In this document: positions 12,891-25,029 of the stretch, in pieces
How the letters are laid out: every line of letters starts with the position of its first letter
Numbering within the stretch: position 1 is the stretch's first letter
Origin: Castor canadensis
Taxonomy: Eukaryota; Chordata; Mammalia; Rodentia; Castoridae
NCBI RefSeq assembly: GCF_047511655.1
Contig: NC_133402.1
Coordinates: forward strand, 65,600,951-65,664,950
DNA length: 64,000 nt
Direction: 5' to 3'
Program-made: the position numbers and the translations under genes
Notes under the pieces: generated by a model
Database searches by the model: none
The model's input: the letters and a program-made list of their open reading frames with translations, nothing else
What the model was told of the DNA's origin: nothing

Positions 12891-15060
12891 TTTTTGAGGC
12901 GGTTGTGAATGAACTGTGAATGTTCCTGACTTCTTTGGCAATTTATTTGTTACTGGTATATAGAAGGGATACCAATTTTTGTGTTTTGATTTTATATTCT
13001 TCTATTGTGATGATAATATTTAATAGATCTATATGTTTCTGTGGAGTCTCTAGTGTCTTTTAAGAATGGGATCATATCATCTGCAGAAAGGGATAACTTG
13101 ACTTCTTCCTTTCTTATTCATATCTCTAGTATTTCTTTCTCTTACCTTAATGCTCTTGCTAAGAAATCAAGCACTATATTGAATAAGTGTGGGAAGACTT
13201 GACACCCTCCTCATTTCTGACTTCAGAAGATATGCTTTCATTTGTTCCCCATTTAGTATGATGTCAGCTGTAGATTTGTCATAATAGCCTGTTATGTTGA
13301 GGTATATTTCTGCTGTTCCTGCTAATCTCATAGCTTTATCCTGAAGGGATGCTGAATTTTGTCAAAGGCTTTTTCTGCCTATTTATTTATTTATTATGTA
13401 TTTTAAAATGATTTCATGATTCTTGTCCTTGAATTCATTAATTCTTTACATGGTTCATTTAGTTTATATTTATTATTTTTGAAACCTTGGGGTACATAAT
13501 TAGGTTACTAATTTCATATCTCTCTAATTTTTTCATGTAGATGTTCATAACTATAAACTATAAACTGCTTTTCCTGTGTCACAAAGAATCTGTTAATTTG
13601 TGTATTGTTATTTGATTCTAAGCATTTAAAAATTTCTTCAATAACTCACTAGTCTTTCATAAGTGTGTCATTCTGTCTCCAAGTGTTTATAGTTACAGAT
13701 ATTAATTTCTTATTTTATTCCATCCCAATCTTTTAAGATATAGAAAATTATTTCTATTTTTTTTAATACTTGGAAAGACTTTATGACCTAAAATGTGACT
13801 AACTTTAAAGAAAAAGTTATGTGTGCTGCTGAGAAGAATGTGTACAATACAGCAATTGGATGGGATACTCTTTAGAGGACTTGTGAGAGATTTGATTTAT
13901 GGTTCAGGTTAACTCTGAGGTAATGTTAATTTTTTTCAGAGTGAGGTGTTGAAGTCACCTATTATTATTGTATCCACCCCTTCATGTCCAGTAGTTTTGT
14001 TTTGTATTTTTTAAATGAAATTGCATTCACTGATATTTGGTGCATATAAATTTAAAATAATTATATCTTCTTGATGAATTATTCCTCTTATGAATTTGTA
14101 GTGACATTATTTATCTCTTCTGACCAATTTTGGCTTGAAGTCTATACTGGTCAGATATGAGTAAAAATACTCCTGCTTGTTTTGGGTTCTGTTTGCTTAG
14201 TATGTTGTTTCTTATCTTTTTACTTTCTGTCTGCATATGTCTTTGATAGTGAGTTATGTTTCTTACAGACAAAAAAATGTTGGCTCTTGTTTTTTAATCC
14301 AATCAGCTAATCTATGTATTCAACTAGAGTCAATACCATTTGGCATTATTATTGAAAGATGTTTCCTGATGTCTCATTTTTTTTCCTGCTTGATTTGAGT
14401 ACTATTTTTTTTTCCCATTTGCCTTTCTCTTAGAAGTTTGCTGGTTTGTTGAGTTGACATGTTTGATTTTTTCCTAGTTCACATGCATTTATTTATTTCC
14501 ATCATGAAATCTATTATTTACTTAATTTTCATGTTTATGACTGTATTTCTTTGACCTCTGTTGGTAGTATTTGTTCAAGTGTCTTCAGTAATGCTGGACA
14601 AGTGGTCATTAATTGCATTCATTTATGCTTATCTTGGAAGACCTTTATCTCTTTATAAATTTTGAAGGGTAACTTTGTTGAATCTAGTAACCTTGGTTGG
14701 CAGCCATTTATTTCAGAGCTTGAAATATATCATTCCATATTTTCTTGGCTTTCAGGGTTTTTACTGAGAGATCTCATACAATTCTAGTGCTTTTGCCTTT
14801 GTAACTAAGTTTTTTTTTTCCTCTTGCAGCTTTCAATATCCTTTCTTGGTTCACTAGTCTTGATATTTTTCCATAATGTGTATAGAGGTTGTTTCTCTTA
14901 TCATGTCTATTTGGTGTTCTAAATAACCCCCTGTACTTGAATGCCCATAGTTTAACCACAATTTGAGATATTTTTGCTATAATTTCAATGAATAGGTTCC
15001 TAGGATCTTAGTGTGTATCTCAGCTAGTTTTTATATTCCAAGAAGTCTTAGATTTGGTCT
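12891..15060 (-). repeat. L1 fragment, antisense (ORF1 end to ORF2 RT region)
   Basis: On the minus strand 14774-14959 encodes an L1 ORF1 C-terminal type segment with LSYKGKSTRI, matching the ITYKGKPIKI segment of the L1 ORF1 at 27710. Lower coordinates contain the antisense of an RT-type 'agcattcc..gacaaaattcagc' near 13350-13380. About 1.3 kb separates these two, less than in a complete L1, so internal deletions are likely. Many stops are present. Confidence 0.7.
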
Positions 15061-15359
15061 CTTGATTGTGTCTCAGCATTCTTGTAGGCTGTGGCAATGC
15101 TTATTTATTTTTATCTTTATTGCTGTCTGAGCATATTTCCTTGATCTTATCTGCAATCCCCAACATCTTTCTTCTGCACCTGTGGGGTTTCCTGGGGAAG
15201 CTTTCTTCACCTGCATGCTCATTGGAGAATCTCCCTTTAACTATCATTTTGCCTATAATAAATCTAAAGTTCACTATTTCTAGATTTTCCCTGTTCTCTG
15301 TGTACTATTTACTATTGCCTTTCATGGATTTTCCATGTCAACAGCCTCTCCCTGTAGCC

Positions 15360-15690
15360 ATGATCCCTGAGGATTTTTTTATTATCACATTATTGCTGTA
15401 CTGGGGGTACATTGTGACATTTATAAAAGTGCTTACAATATATTTTAGTTAAATTCACTCCTCACATCATTCTCCTTTATTATGCCTCCTCCTGCTCTTA
15501 TAATACTTTTAACACATCAAATTATTTCATTTTCATACATGAGTACATAATATTTCACCATATTCAACTTTCTATATCCTTTCTTTATATCCTCCCCCCT
15601 CTTACTGGTTCCAATCCCCAGACAGGACCTGTTTTACCTTCCTGTCATCCATTTTTGACAAAGAGACATTGATAACTGTTGCGTATCTCT
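15360..15690 (-). repeat. L1 3' UTR fragment, antisense
   Basis: It is collinear with 19850-20120 and with the reverse complement of 25210-25440: 'acattgtgacatttataaaagtgcttacaatat', 'cattctcctttat', 'catgagtacataatatttcaccatattcaac', 'caggacctgttttacct'. This marks it as the 3' UTR of the same L1 lineage, in minus orientation. Confidence 0.7.
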
Positions 15691-17165
15691 AATCTCTCAT
15701 CTCCTTCTTTCAATACACCAACAATGAATTTGCTGAAAAAGACACAGGAAAGTAATCCCAATCATAATAGCCTCAAAAAATTATCTAAGTATAAACTTAA
15801 CCAAAGGTGTTTAAGACCTCTTTTTAATGAAAAGTGTAAAGCACTGAAAAAGAAATCAAAGAGGACACTGAAAGATAAAAAGATATCCCATGTTCATGGA
15901 TCAGCAAATTAAATATTGTTAAAAGGGTCATAGAATCAAACAACATATACAAATTCAATGCCATCCCCATCAAAATCCCAATGAAATTCATTTTAAAAAT
16001 GCAACAAAAATCCTAAAACTTTCATGAAAGCACAAAACCCCAAATAGTCAAAGCAATAGACAATCATTCTGAGCAAAGCTGGTGGGCTCACAATACCTGA
16101 TTTCCAGTTTCCCTACAAAACCAGTGTGGTCCTAGCACAAAAATAGATATGCAGACCCATGAAATGGAATAGAACATACAGAAACAAGTCCAGCCTGGCA
16201 CTGCCATTTGATTCTTGACAAACGCAACAAAAATATACAGTGGGAAAAAGGCAAGCATTTTACCAAGTGGTGCTGAGAAAACTGAATTTGTACTGTAAAA
16301 GCTCAACACCATTTCTCTGTATCTTACCTTGTACAAAAATCAAGTCAGAAAGGATCAAATATCTTAATGTAAGACCTGGGGCTTTAAAATTCCTAGAAGG
16401 AAACACAGAAAACTCAAAAAGTTATAGGAATAGGTAATAAATTCCTGAATAGCACTCCAATTGCCCAGAAAATAAGATCAGCCATAGACAAATGAGATTG
16501 AATCAAATTAGAAAGCTTCTGCAGAGCAAAAAAGCACAACAGAGTAAACAGAATCTACAGAATGGGAGAAATTCTCTGCTAGCTATTCAACTGACAAGTG
16601 GTTGATATGTAGAAAAATTAAGTATCAAAAAGCAAGTAATCCAATCAAAAAATGGGAAATGGAACTGAATAGTCATTTTTCAAAGGAAGAAGTACAAACA
16701 GCCAATAAATATACACAAAAAAGTTTCAATATAAAAATCAAAACTACACTATGATTTCACCTCAACCAGTCAAAATGGCTATCATAAAGAAAACAAATAA
16801 CAACTGATGGTAACGATGTGCGGCAAAAAGAACCTTTACATACTGTTGGTGAAAACGTAAGTTAGTTCAGCCACTATGGAAATCGGTATGGAGTTTCCAA
16901 AACAAACTAAAATTTTTATTACCATGTGATCCTGCTGCACCACTCCTGGGTCTATACCCAGAACAATCAAAGTCAGCACACAGTAGAGATTCCTATTCAC
17001 CCACATTTATGGATGCTTTAGTCACAATATCCAAGGTCTGGAATCTGTCTTGATGTCCACAGACAAATGAAAGGATTAAGTGTGTCTTATGTACACAGTG
17101 GGTTATTTTTCAGCCATAAAGAACAAAATGTGTTATTTGCAGAAAAAAAGCATAAATGGATATTT
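15691..17165 (+). repeat. L1 ORF2 3' half, sense, decayed
   Basis: The segment starts at the ORF2 region 'aatagcctcaaaaaattatctaagtataaac', runs through 'attcaatgccatccccatcaaaatcccaatgaaattc', 'caacgg/acaaat', 'aaccactatggaaatcggtatgg' and 'ccactcctgggtctataccca', and stops near 'cagccataaagaacaaaatg'. It has multiple stops and frameshifts and is flanked on both sides by L1 pieces in the opposite orientation. Confidence 0.8.
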
Positions 17166-18690
17166 GTGTAACTACTTCAATTTTATTGCTCATAATAGCT
17201 CTGTTTAAGTAGTTTGTCTATACTCCATTCAGTTTTGGCAGATCACGTGCATAGATGAATTTATCCATTTCTTTTAGATGTTTCACGATATTGGAATATA
17301 AGTTTTCAAAGTACTTCTTAATGATCCTCTGAAGCTCGTTGCTGTCTTTTTGTGATAGTCCTGTCCTTATCTCTAATTTTGTGAATTTTGGTGTTCTCCT
17401 AGCTTCTTTTTGGTTAGTTTAGCTTAGTTTATCAGTTAGCTTATCATTTTAAAGAAAATACTCTTTTCTTCATTGAGTCTTTATATCATTCATTTAGTGC
17501 CTGTTTCCTTAATTTCTGCCCAGATCTTTATTACTTCTTTTCATCTACCACTTTTGAGTTTAGCTTCTTCTTATTTTTCTAACAGCTGTAGGTGCATCAT
17601 TAGGTTATTTGAGATATGTTTGATTTATTTAACATAGATGCTAACAGATACAGAATTTATGCTTGGTGCTGTCTCTGCTGTCTCCTGAATGGCTGTGTTT
17701 TCATCTTAATTTTAGTCTAGGAATATTTTTATTTCCCTCCTAATTTCCTTGATAATCCATAAGTGTGTTGCTCAAGTCTCCATGTATTTGAAAATGTTCT
17801 AAGGTTTCTCTTGCACTGTATTTCTAGTTTTATTCCATTGTGGTCTGATAAAATGCAGGAAGTTTTTAAAATTTTTCTTGTGTTTGTTAAGACTTCCTTC
17901 ATATTCTGAAATATGATATATTTTAGAGAAAGTTCAATGGGCTGGTGAGAAGAATATGAATTCTGTGACCTTGGGGTGGAATATTCCTGAGTGGTCTGAT
18001 AAGTCCATTTGATCTATAGTATCATTTAATTCTGATGCTTCCTTTTTTTTGGGAGGGAGCGGGTCTGGATTGCCTATCTATTGGTAAACATTAAACTCAT
18101 TAGGATTGTAGGTTTTTTTTTTTTTTAAGAAATTGGGTGCATTGATGCTTGGTGTTTATATGCTTACAATTTTTAAATCCTCGTGAATTGATCCTCTTAT
18201 TAATATGAAGTGTTCTTCTGTGTTCCTTCTATTTTGGCTTGAATTCTGCTCTGTTAGATCTGAATATAGATACTCCTGTTTGATTTGGGGCTCCATTTGT
18301 CTGCCATATCTTTTTCCATTGTTTCACTGTACAGCTGTGCAGTCCTTGTCAGCTAGGTGCTTCTTTTAGACACCAGGTGGTTCAGTCTTCCTTTTTTTAA
18401 TCCATTCTGCCAGGCTGTATCATGTGATTGGAGAATTGAGACCATAAACATTCAGAGTTATTATTGAAATGTATGCAGTGATTCCTATCATTTTTTTGTT
18501 TCTGTAGTGTTTGATTCTTTCCTCATTTACTTTTCTACTCCTTTAATGAGTTTTATTTGTTCCTTTATTATCAAGATTGTGTTCTTCTGTGTTGCTGCTC
18601 TCTTCTCTGTGTTGGACACATTAGTATCTTCTACATTGTTGGATTAACAGTTGTTCATTCCTTTAGTATTTGCTTATGATTATTTCTGCT
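17166..18690 (-). repeat. L1 internal fragment, antisense
   Basis: The plus strand shows antisense L1 vocabulary: 'ctgctctgttagatctgaatatagatactcctg', 'tatctattggtaaacattaaactcattaggattgtag', 'cattgtggtctgataaaatgcag'. It belongs to the ORF1/ORF2 region but is too decayed for a frame. A poly-T run lies at about 18113-18126. Confidence 0.65.
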
Positions 18691-19215
18691 TTTCTCTTTT
18701 TTATAAAACATTTTTATTCATATATGATTGCTATACAGGGGTTTCATTGTGAAATTTTTATATATACTTATTATACCTTGGTTTAGCTCATCCCTCTCCA
18801 TTATTCTCCTTCCTACCACATTCCCCTTCTTAAAATAACTTCAGTTAGGTTCAATGTTCCATATTCATGCATGTATTAAGAATACATCGACTATGTTCAT
18901 CCTCCTCTACCCTCTTCATTTGCCTTTTCCCCTCCCTGCTAATACCCTCCCCTTAACATGACCTGTTCTATATTTCTGTCCTTCATTGTTTGTGTCTGTT
19001 CATAGTTCGATGGGGGATTTTTGCCTTGGTATTTTACTTGTAAATATACTGTGCTGAAGTCAGTATAACCCCCTCCACTATTCTTTCTCTCCCTCTCCCA
19101 CTTACCTGGTTTTGTTCAATAGTTTTCAGTGTGTTTTGTTGTGTCTTGTTCTGATACAGATGTGATGTATGTCATTTTTGCTATCATTCTTTTCTTCCTT
19201 TCTTAGTCTTCTTTA
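18691..19215 (-). repeat. L1 3' UTR-related fragment, antisense
   Basis: It resembles 20130-20330 ('ttgctatacaggggtttcattgtgaaattttt', 'catccctctccattattctcctt', 'cttcttaaaataacttc', 'aatacatcgactatgttcatc') and then continues into additional C/T-rich sequence that ends near 19210. Confidence 0.55.
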
Positions 19216-19839
19216 AAAGTTCCACTTTCAGAAACATGTTCTGTATATATTTATATGTGTGTATGTATAGACCCAAGAACACTGAACTTCCACAACCCTG
19301 AAAGATAACCTTAGGTTCCTGGCAGCAAGGGTAGGTGTCTGGCTAGTTTGCTAAATAAAAGGTCACCAATAAATAGGCAGATCATATCTACAATGATCAA
19401 CTTCTGATTCTCATTATTTATTCTTATGATTTCTTTACCATCTGGAGTTTCTTCTTTGCCCCAATAAAACTTTGCTCAAACCCACTGTTTTTGGGCTGTT
19501 ATTGCCAAACGTTACTTTTCTATGTTATAGACCCAGCAATATATTGTAAACATAGTATATTTACAGTTGCTGCTCAGATCAGTTATCATACAAATTATAT
19601 CTTTTCATATTGTATGAAGATCTGTATAGACTTCTTGCTCTATGCATGGCACTTGTGTTTTCAATCATATAAGAGAAACAATAACCACAAATTAAGACAT
19701 TCACAGTACACTTTTATTTATTTATGTACATATTCTCTTTTTTGATGAGACATCATTCTCATACTTCATTTCAAGAGAAGCTTATTTTTTAGTCTTCTTT
19801 TGGTCTCCTCAAGTTGTTTTTGACTTTTTTCTTATCATT

Positions 19840-20330
19840 TATTATTATTGTTTTACTGGAATGTATTGTGGCATTTGCAAAAATTCTTACAATATATCAT
19901 AGTTGAATTCACCCCCTCCATCATTCTCCTTTATCCCTCCCTTCCCAGTTCCTGGAACAGTTTCAACAGGTCTCATTTTTCCAGTTTCACACATGAGTAC
20001 ATAATATTCCACCATATTCACCCTCCACCACACTTTCCCTCTATCCTCCCTGCTGTCACTGGTGCCAATCTCCATCTAAGACCTGTTTTACCTTTCTGTT
20101 CTCTATTTTTGCAAAAAGACATTTTTGTTTGTATAAGATAGCTATACAGGGAGTTTCATTGTGACATTTCCACTTATATATGTATTATAACCAAATTGTT
20201 TCATCCCCTCTATTTTTCTCCTTTCTACCTTAAACAGCTTCTTATGGTCATTTAAAGAGGTTTAAAATTTCTATATTCCTTCTTATATAGAAAGTACATC
20301 AACCGTATTCACCTTAACTTTCTTTTAGTT
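19840..20330 (-). repeat. L1 3' UTR, antisense
   Basis: The reverse complement aligns well with the plus-strand L1 3' UTR at 25050-25450, including 'ggaaatgtcacaatg', 'atgagacctgttgaaac' and 'gccacaat(g/a)'. The element therefore has its 3' end at about 19840 and points left. Confidence 0.75.
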
Positions 20331-20823
20331 CTTTAAAAATATTTATAACTGATTTTAAGACTTAGTTAAATTCATTGCCTGTATTTTATATGACAGTTCT
20401 ATCTAGTGCTTTTATTACTGTGTATGGGTCATATTCTCCTGTCTTCACAGGCTTCATAATATGTTGATAACCTTGATATTTTAACAATATGACAAAACTT
20501 GAAATTATACTTGGCTCTACCTGTTCATTTTTCTTGTTGTTTATTGAATTTGTTTAGTTAATTATATAGCGTCTGTAGTCTTTCATATGTGTGACCACTG
20601 ACATTAACTTCCTAAGTTACCATAGTGACTATGTCATGGTTGGAAAGAACTTTCCTTAATGATCCTGCATCCATCTCTCTCCCAGCCACTGCGAAGGGGT
20701 TCTGTTCATGTAGAGGCCTACTCTACATGACCCAGCAGGTGGTTTACAAAACTCACATAGCTTCCTTTCCTTTCTTGAACAGAGCCTTAAGGTCATCCAG
20801 AGGTGAGAGTTTATTTCTGTGTT

Positions 20824-21275
20824 TGTTCTTACCATAAAAAAGTTAGTATAATTTTAAAATGAAGCACCTTTCTTTCACTTCAAAAAGAAGTGTGGACTAT
20901 GTCTTCTCACTTAAGTTTTACTTATTTAATAAGCTGTAGAAGAATACATGCCATTCTATTTACTGGCTGTGTTCAAATAACACAGTCTATGTCCATGTAG
21001 GAAGCTAAAGTGTAAAAGAGAAAAGCTAACCAGGGGATGTGCACTTAAACACTATGCTTTTTATTAGTAATACACAAAAGTACATTTGATGCTTTAGCTC
21101 TGTTGGTCCTCATTGATAAGCTGTAGACCACAGAGAAGTAGCATGTTTGCTGTGTTTTATTATTTTCTTGGTGTAAAGCTTTTTGAAAATATAAGTGAAA
21201 AGCAGCAAAGCATTATTAAGAAGTGCCAAAATTGGTAGCTTTTGCTTTTATAAACCTCTACACAAAATGCCATGT
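20824..21275 (+). repeat. Duplicated segment, copy 2 (partner at 11230-11695)
   Basis: This is the direct-orientation partner of 11230-11695, about 9.6 kb away. It lies about 1 kb downstream of the PLSCR4 stop codon, within the likely 3' UTR. The strand given is that of the alignment and not of transcription. Confidence 0.75.
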
Positions 21276-22242
21276 TTCAAAATTTAAAAACACAGCTCCA
21301 TTTCTTGCCATTAGCATAGCCTAGTGATCACCAGAGATCTTGAAAGAAACAGTTCTCTCATTTCTATGCCATCAAATGAAATAATAAGATCCCTTAGGCA
21401 ATCCTACAGACTTGGCCAAAAATATTTCATATGTAAAGCACCTGTGACCAGGAGAGGCTGTGTACTAGATGTGTGTGCTGTGTGTGAATGTAGTAGACAC
21501 AAAGTTTCTATACAGAAACTGGTATTCCTAAGATGCTGAGATCTTGACTGGGCATGAACCTGGTCAGCTCTTTTCCTGATATCTGACCCTGTCTTTCTAG
21601 ATAGATAACTTCTGATTGTTCATGCCAGGGAAGCAGGAAATAGGCATGGAAGAATATAACAGTCATGATAAAAAGAAAATGTTTTACTTTCTAATGAAAT
21701 TAAACTCTCCATTGAATCTGTTATAAATTTGTAGAATGAGGCTTTGGTACATGTGCATAAGTAAAATTTTCTTTGTACAACAAAGAATAATAGTTCAATA
21801 TGTTTACCTTGTTGTTTTATAGATGAAGAATGTCATTCTTTATAGTTGGGATCAAGTTTGTCTTCTTGATAAAGAGGAGAGGTTGTGCCAACAACAACCC
21901 ATCATTTCACTTCCTATTAATGTGAAACTTCTGGGATTCATAGTCACTTATCTTATGTTCATAGTGTATTAAAGCTTATTTTGTCTTATGTTTACTTGCT
22001 TTAAGCAGTCAAAGATTTTCAGAAGGAACTCCTGGTCTACCATGTAGACAGAGACTCAATTAAGACATGTTTTGATTGTGTTCTTTCACTTCCACCTTTA
22101 GCCTGGTTCTCAAAGCAAATGCTCAATTTAAAAAACCCCACAAAGCAGAGAAATACACTTGCAAAGAGTTGAATGTTGACTGTAAGCCTAATGCAATGTT
22201 CTCTACTATTTTTATTAGCCACATTGATGATTTGCTCTCACT
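20824..22242 (-). other. PLSCR4: Probable PLSCR4 3' UTR / downstream flank
   Basis: Non-coding A+T-rich sequence follows the stop codon. AATAAA occurs on the minus strand at 22211-22216 (very close to the stop), 21156-21161 and 21059-21064, and an ATTAAA lies near 20930. The true poly(A) site cannot be decided from sequence alone. The lower part (20824-21275) is the second copy of a segment also present at 11230-11695. Confidence 0.45.
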
Positions 22243-22296
22243 CTATCTTGATGAACGTCGTGGAGGAGCAGGAGAGCTTTCAAAATACATGAAGTC
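22243..22296 (-). CDS. PLSCR4: PLSCR4 last coding exon and stop
   Basis: The acceptor is TTTTTCCAATTGCAG. The 54 coding bases encode DFMYFESSPAPPRRSSR followed by TAG at 22243-22245. DFMYFE finishes the membrane helix begun in the previous exon. The rest is the short basic, Ser/Pro-rich tail that in scramblases lies outside the cell. The tail is 17 residues in this exon, about three longer than the form I recall for human PLSCR4. The surrounding 22076-22324 plus-strand frame is a shadow. Confidence 0.92.
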   Translation of the reverse strand, partial: DFMYFESSPAPPRRSSR

Positions 22297-22971
22297 CTGC
22301 AATTGGAAAAAGAATTATGTTTAGATATACAGATACATAGAGCAATAATTATGTATAATGCATACAGTATTATTCTGCATAATTCATCACTGGAGTATCC
22401 CATTCTTGTTAAAAAATAAATGTACTAAAATATATATGAACAGGACCTTTATGTGAAGAACAGAATTTGCAAATTTAGAAATGCTAGCAGACAGTAAGTT
22501 TTCCATCTTTTAACAAAGTTTTATAATTTAAAAGAAGAAAAACTTCATAAAGGTAAGAATGGTAAAACACAGAGAGGTACACTGATAGAGAGTCAGGAAG
22601 GAAGAGGGATACTTCAGATTTATTTTATTTCAATAATAATTATAAGTTGGGTGTTTTTAAGTGTTGAGAATGATAAATAATATGAAATGATGAGAATTAC
22701 ATACACTGGATATCTAATATCTTCCTTTTTCTCCCCCAACCTCATTACTCATAAGATAGCTATTATGTATAACCCTCAAACCTGTAAATATTTTTATCTC
22801 TATTTCACTCACAAAAAAACTGAGGGTCACAGTTGATAAACACTTTACAAAATGTGTACCCAATAAAGGACACAGGGAGCAGTTGGCCAAATTTCACAAC
22901 TTATTCCTTTTTACTCTACTATACTCCTTCCCATTGGAAGGTATGATTCTCCAGGATACCAAAAGGCTTAC

Positions 22972-23130
22972 AATGAGGAAGCAGGCTCCAAAAATCATCG
23001 CTTTCATCTTCACATCCAGGTCCAGAGGGAAGCGAATGTCAAAATGATCAGCATCACCCATGGTGGACAACAAACCATTCCACTTCCTGATGATACTGCC
23101 AATGTCAGTTACTCCATCCAGGGATTTGAC
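22972..23130 (-). CDS. PLSCR4: PLSCR4 exon 7 (Ca2+-binding-like segment and start of membrane helix)
   Basis: This 159-bp exon (53 codons) has a TCATTGTAG acceptor and a GTAAGC donor. It encodes VKSLDGVTDIGSIIRKWNG and then DADHFDIRFPLD, which lines up with the EF-hand-like 12-residue segment of PLSCR1, followed by VKMKAMIFGACFLI, the first part of the C-terminal hydrophobic helix. Asp residues at positions 1, 3, 6 and 12 of the loop are present. It is too small and too interrupted by flanking stops to appear as a long reading frame; it was found by family pattern and confirmed by splice sites and phase. Confidence 0.95.
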
Positions 23131-24225
23131 CTACAATGACCAGAGCGTGACTTCATAATGATTGAAAAGTGTTAAAGTATATGTTTCACTTTTGTACCTA
23201 GAGGAATTTTGCAGTGATAACATAAATACAATGTCTGAAAAGGATATTGTTCTACATAATTTCAAGTGAGGAAATTATGGCCAAAAGGATTAAGTGTCTT
23301 GAAAATGGTTAGTAACTGAGCTGGGATATATTTAGCAATTCTCAGACTGGTGCCCTTCCTTTATCTTTGAACAAGTTATTAGGGGGCCTTGTCAGAGGAG
23401 TTATGATTTCAACTGAATATTAAATTCTTCTCCATATAGTAAAGGGTAGGAATTGGGGAATGAGAGAAAATTATTTCCAGTATGAGACACCTATGAGCAA
23501 AATCAAGGAAGCAAGGTGCTGTACAGTGCACACCATGCATGCTTTTGTGGCCAAATCCACCTGTCTTAACCTAGGTCAGGATACCAATGAACTACTTCTG
23601 CTTCTCTGAGAGGCACCATGGCACTCACTTCTAATAAATACCCTAAATCTAATTTCTAATGTCACTTAGCAATTGTGATGATTTCAGAGTCTGCTCTGGC
23701 ACTTTGGCTTATCCATAGTTTCTACCATGGTCTTTTAATTAATAAACAATGTTTAATAACATAGTGGTAATAAAATGAGAACCGAGGAAATTTTATTCAG
23801 TATCATAGGAAATATGTGAAAGAAAAATTTCTGTAGATGATGAGCCTGGCTGAATAGCAAAGCTTTCAGAAAGCACTCTTTAACAGGCCAAGGAAATATT
23901 TTTGGGGAATTTCCTTTATCAGGTTTGTATGTTAATAAACAATCACTTTATCACTGGTGATAAAGACCAGAGGATATTTCTCCCTGGAGAAAATGTTACA
24001 ATGTAACTTAGTGTGTTTTGTCCATATTATTAATGTTACCCTGTTTATGTTAATTGTTTCCTAAGCTGTTTGTACAACCTTAGGAGTGTTCTATATGTTC
24101 TGTGACATATTTCACACATATTAAGAATCTATATTTCAATCCTGGAAATCTTCAGAAAAGTCATTAATTAGATAAATTCAAGAATACACTTAATTGATCA
24201 AGTCAGGGTATTTAGTCTCAAAATT
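23131..24225 (-). other. PLSCR4: PLSCR4 intron between exons 6 and 7 (lower part), no other feature
   Basis: A+T-rich intron with no recognisable gene or young repeat. The short intron 22297-22971 between the last two exons carries a weak MIR/L2-like stretch at about 22740-22930. Confidence 0.4.
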
Positions 24226-24280
24226 TTAATGTGTGTGTATGTATACTATATGTATATATATATATATATATATATAGTTT
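24224..24280. repeat. (TG)n/(TA)n microsatellite
   Basis: A short 'tgtgtgtatg' run leads into an uninterrupted (ta)n of about eleven units at 24251-24276. Confidence 0.85.
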
Positions 24281-24490
24281 GTTTGATGGGGCTCAGATTT
24301 GCTCTCAGAATTTCATCCTTGCAGAGCAGGTGCTCTACCTCTTGAGCCACACCTCCAGTCTATTTTTCTCTGGTTATTTTGGAGACAGGGTCTTGGGAAC
24401 CATTTGGCAGGGTTGGCCTTGAACTGTGATTCTCCCAATCTCAGCCTCACAAGTAGCTAAGAATACAGACAGGAGCCATACAATGGTGAC
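24281..24490 (-). repeat. Dimeric tRNA/B1-like SINE
   Basis: On the plus strand it reads 'gagcaggtgctctacctcttgagccacacctccagtct', then 'gagacagggtcttgggaacc', then 'cttgaactgtgattctcccaatctcagcctcacaagtagctaagaat'. This is the same family as 12555-12890, in the same orientation, and lies within the PLSCR4 intron. Confidence 0.85.
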
Positions 24491-24734
24491 AGACTCAAAA
24501 TTTTAATATTTTAAATTGTCTCATCTCTATTAAGCACAGATTTTTTTTAAAAAGGTCACATTTTAGAAAATGTCAGTCAATAGCTAATATTAATTTGAAG
24601 GTTACTCAATGTCAACTGGCTACTTAACACTTTCTTCACACTACTTTATTTATTCATCTGTAAATTTGTCTATAACCATATTGCTCTATGTCTGTTAGGA
24701 AAAAGTAGTAGAAGATATTTTCTCGTATGTTTAC

Positions 24735-24896
24735 CTCAAAAACAGAGTCTGAGCCACAGCCGTATGTTGCACATGGTCCACGCACTCTCATCACATTCTC
24801 TCTCTTTTCGTTTTGGATGCTGTAGACTGCCCTGCACAGGTTCCAGTGCTCTGCAACAAAGCCAAGGGTGACACCAGGAGGACACTGCACCTCCAA
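24735..24896 (-). CDS. PLSCR4: PLSCR4 core exon 6
   Basis: This 162-bp exon (54 codons, phase 0 at both ends) has a GCTTTTGCAG acceptor and a GTAAAC donor. It starts at LEVQCPPG and ends at SDSVFE. It carries the conserved GFVAEHWNLCRAVYSI and GPCATYGCGSD segments of the scramblase fold. No stop or frameshift is seen. It is the 3' border of the 24-kb intron; a SINE and a TG/TA microsatellite lie about 250 bp further downstream in the next intron. Confidence 0.95.
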
Positions 24897-25029
24897 CTGC
24901 AAAAGCAAGCAGTGATGGAGGTTAGGACTCAGTCCACACTGCATCCACAAGCACACATACGCACAACCTAGATGTGCTCTTATCATTCAAGGACCATGGA
25001 AATTAATGTTGGAGGAGAAAGGCTCCATT

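Noticed and set aside
15066..15452. 128-codon plus-strand frame with hydrophobic stretches
   Set aside because: It lies across antisense L1 sequence; the hydrophobic text comes from T-rich DNA.
1..20800. Exons of a neighbouring gene such as PLOD2
   Set aside because: Expected on this side from synteny with human, but no exon-like segment with splice sites and family motifs was recognised.
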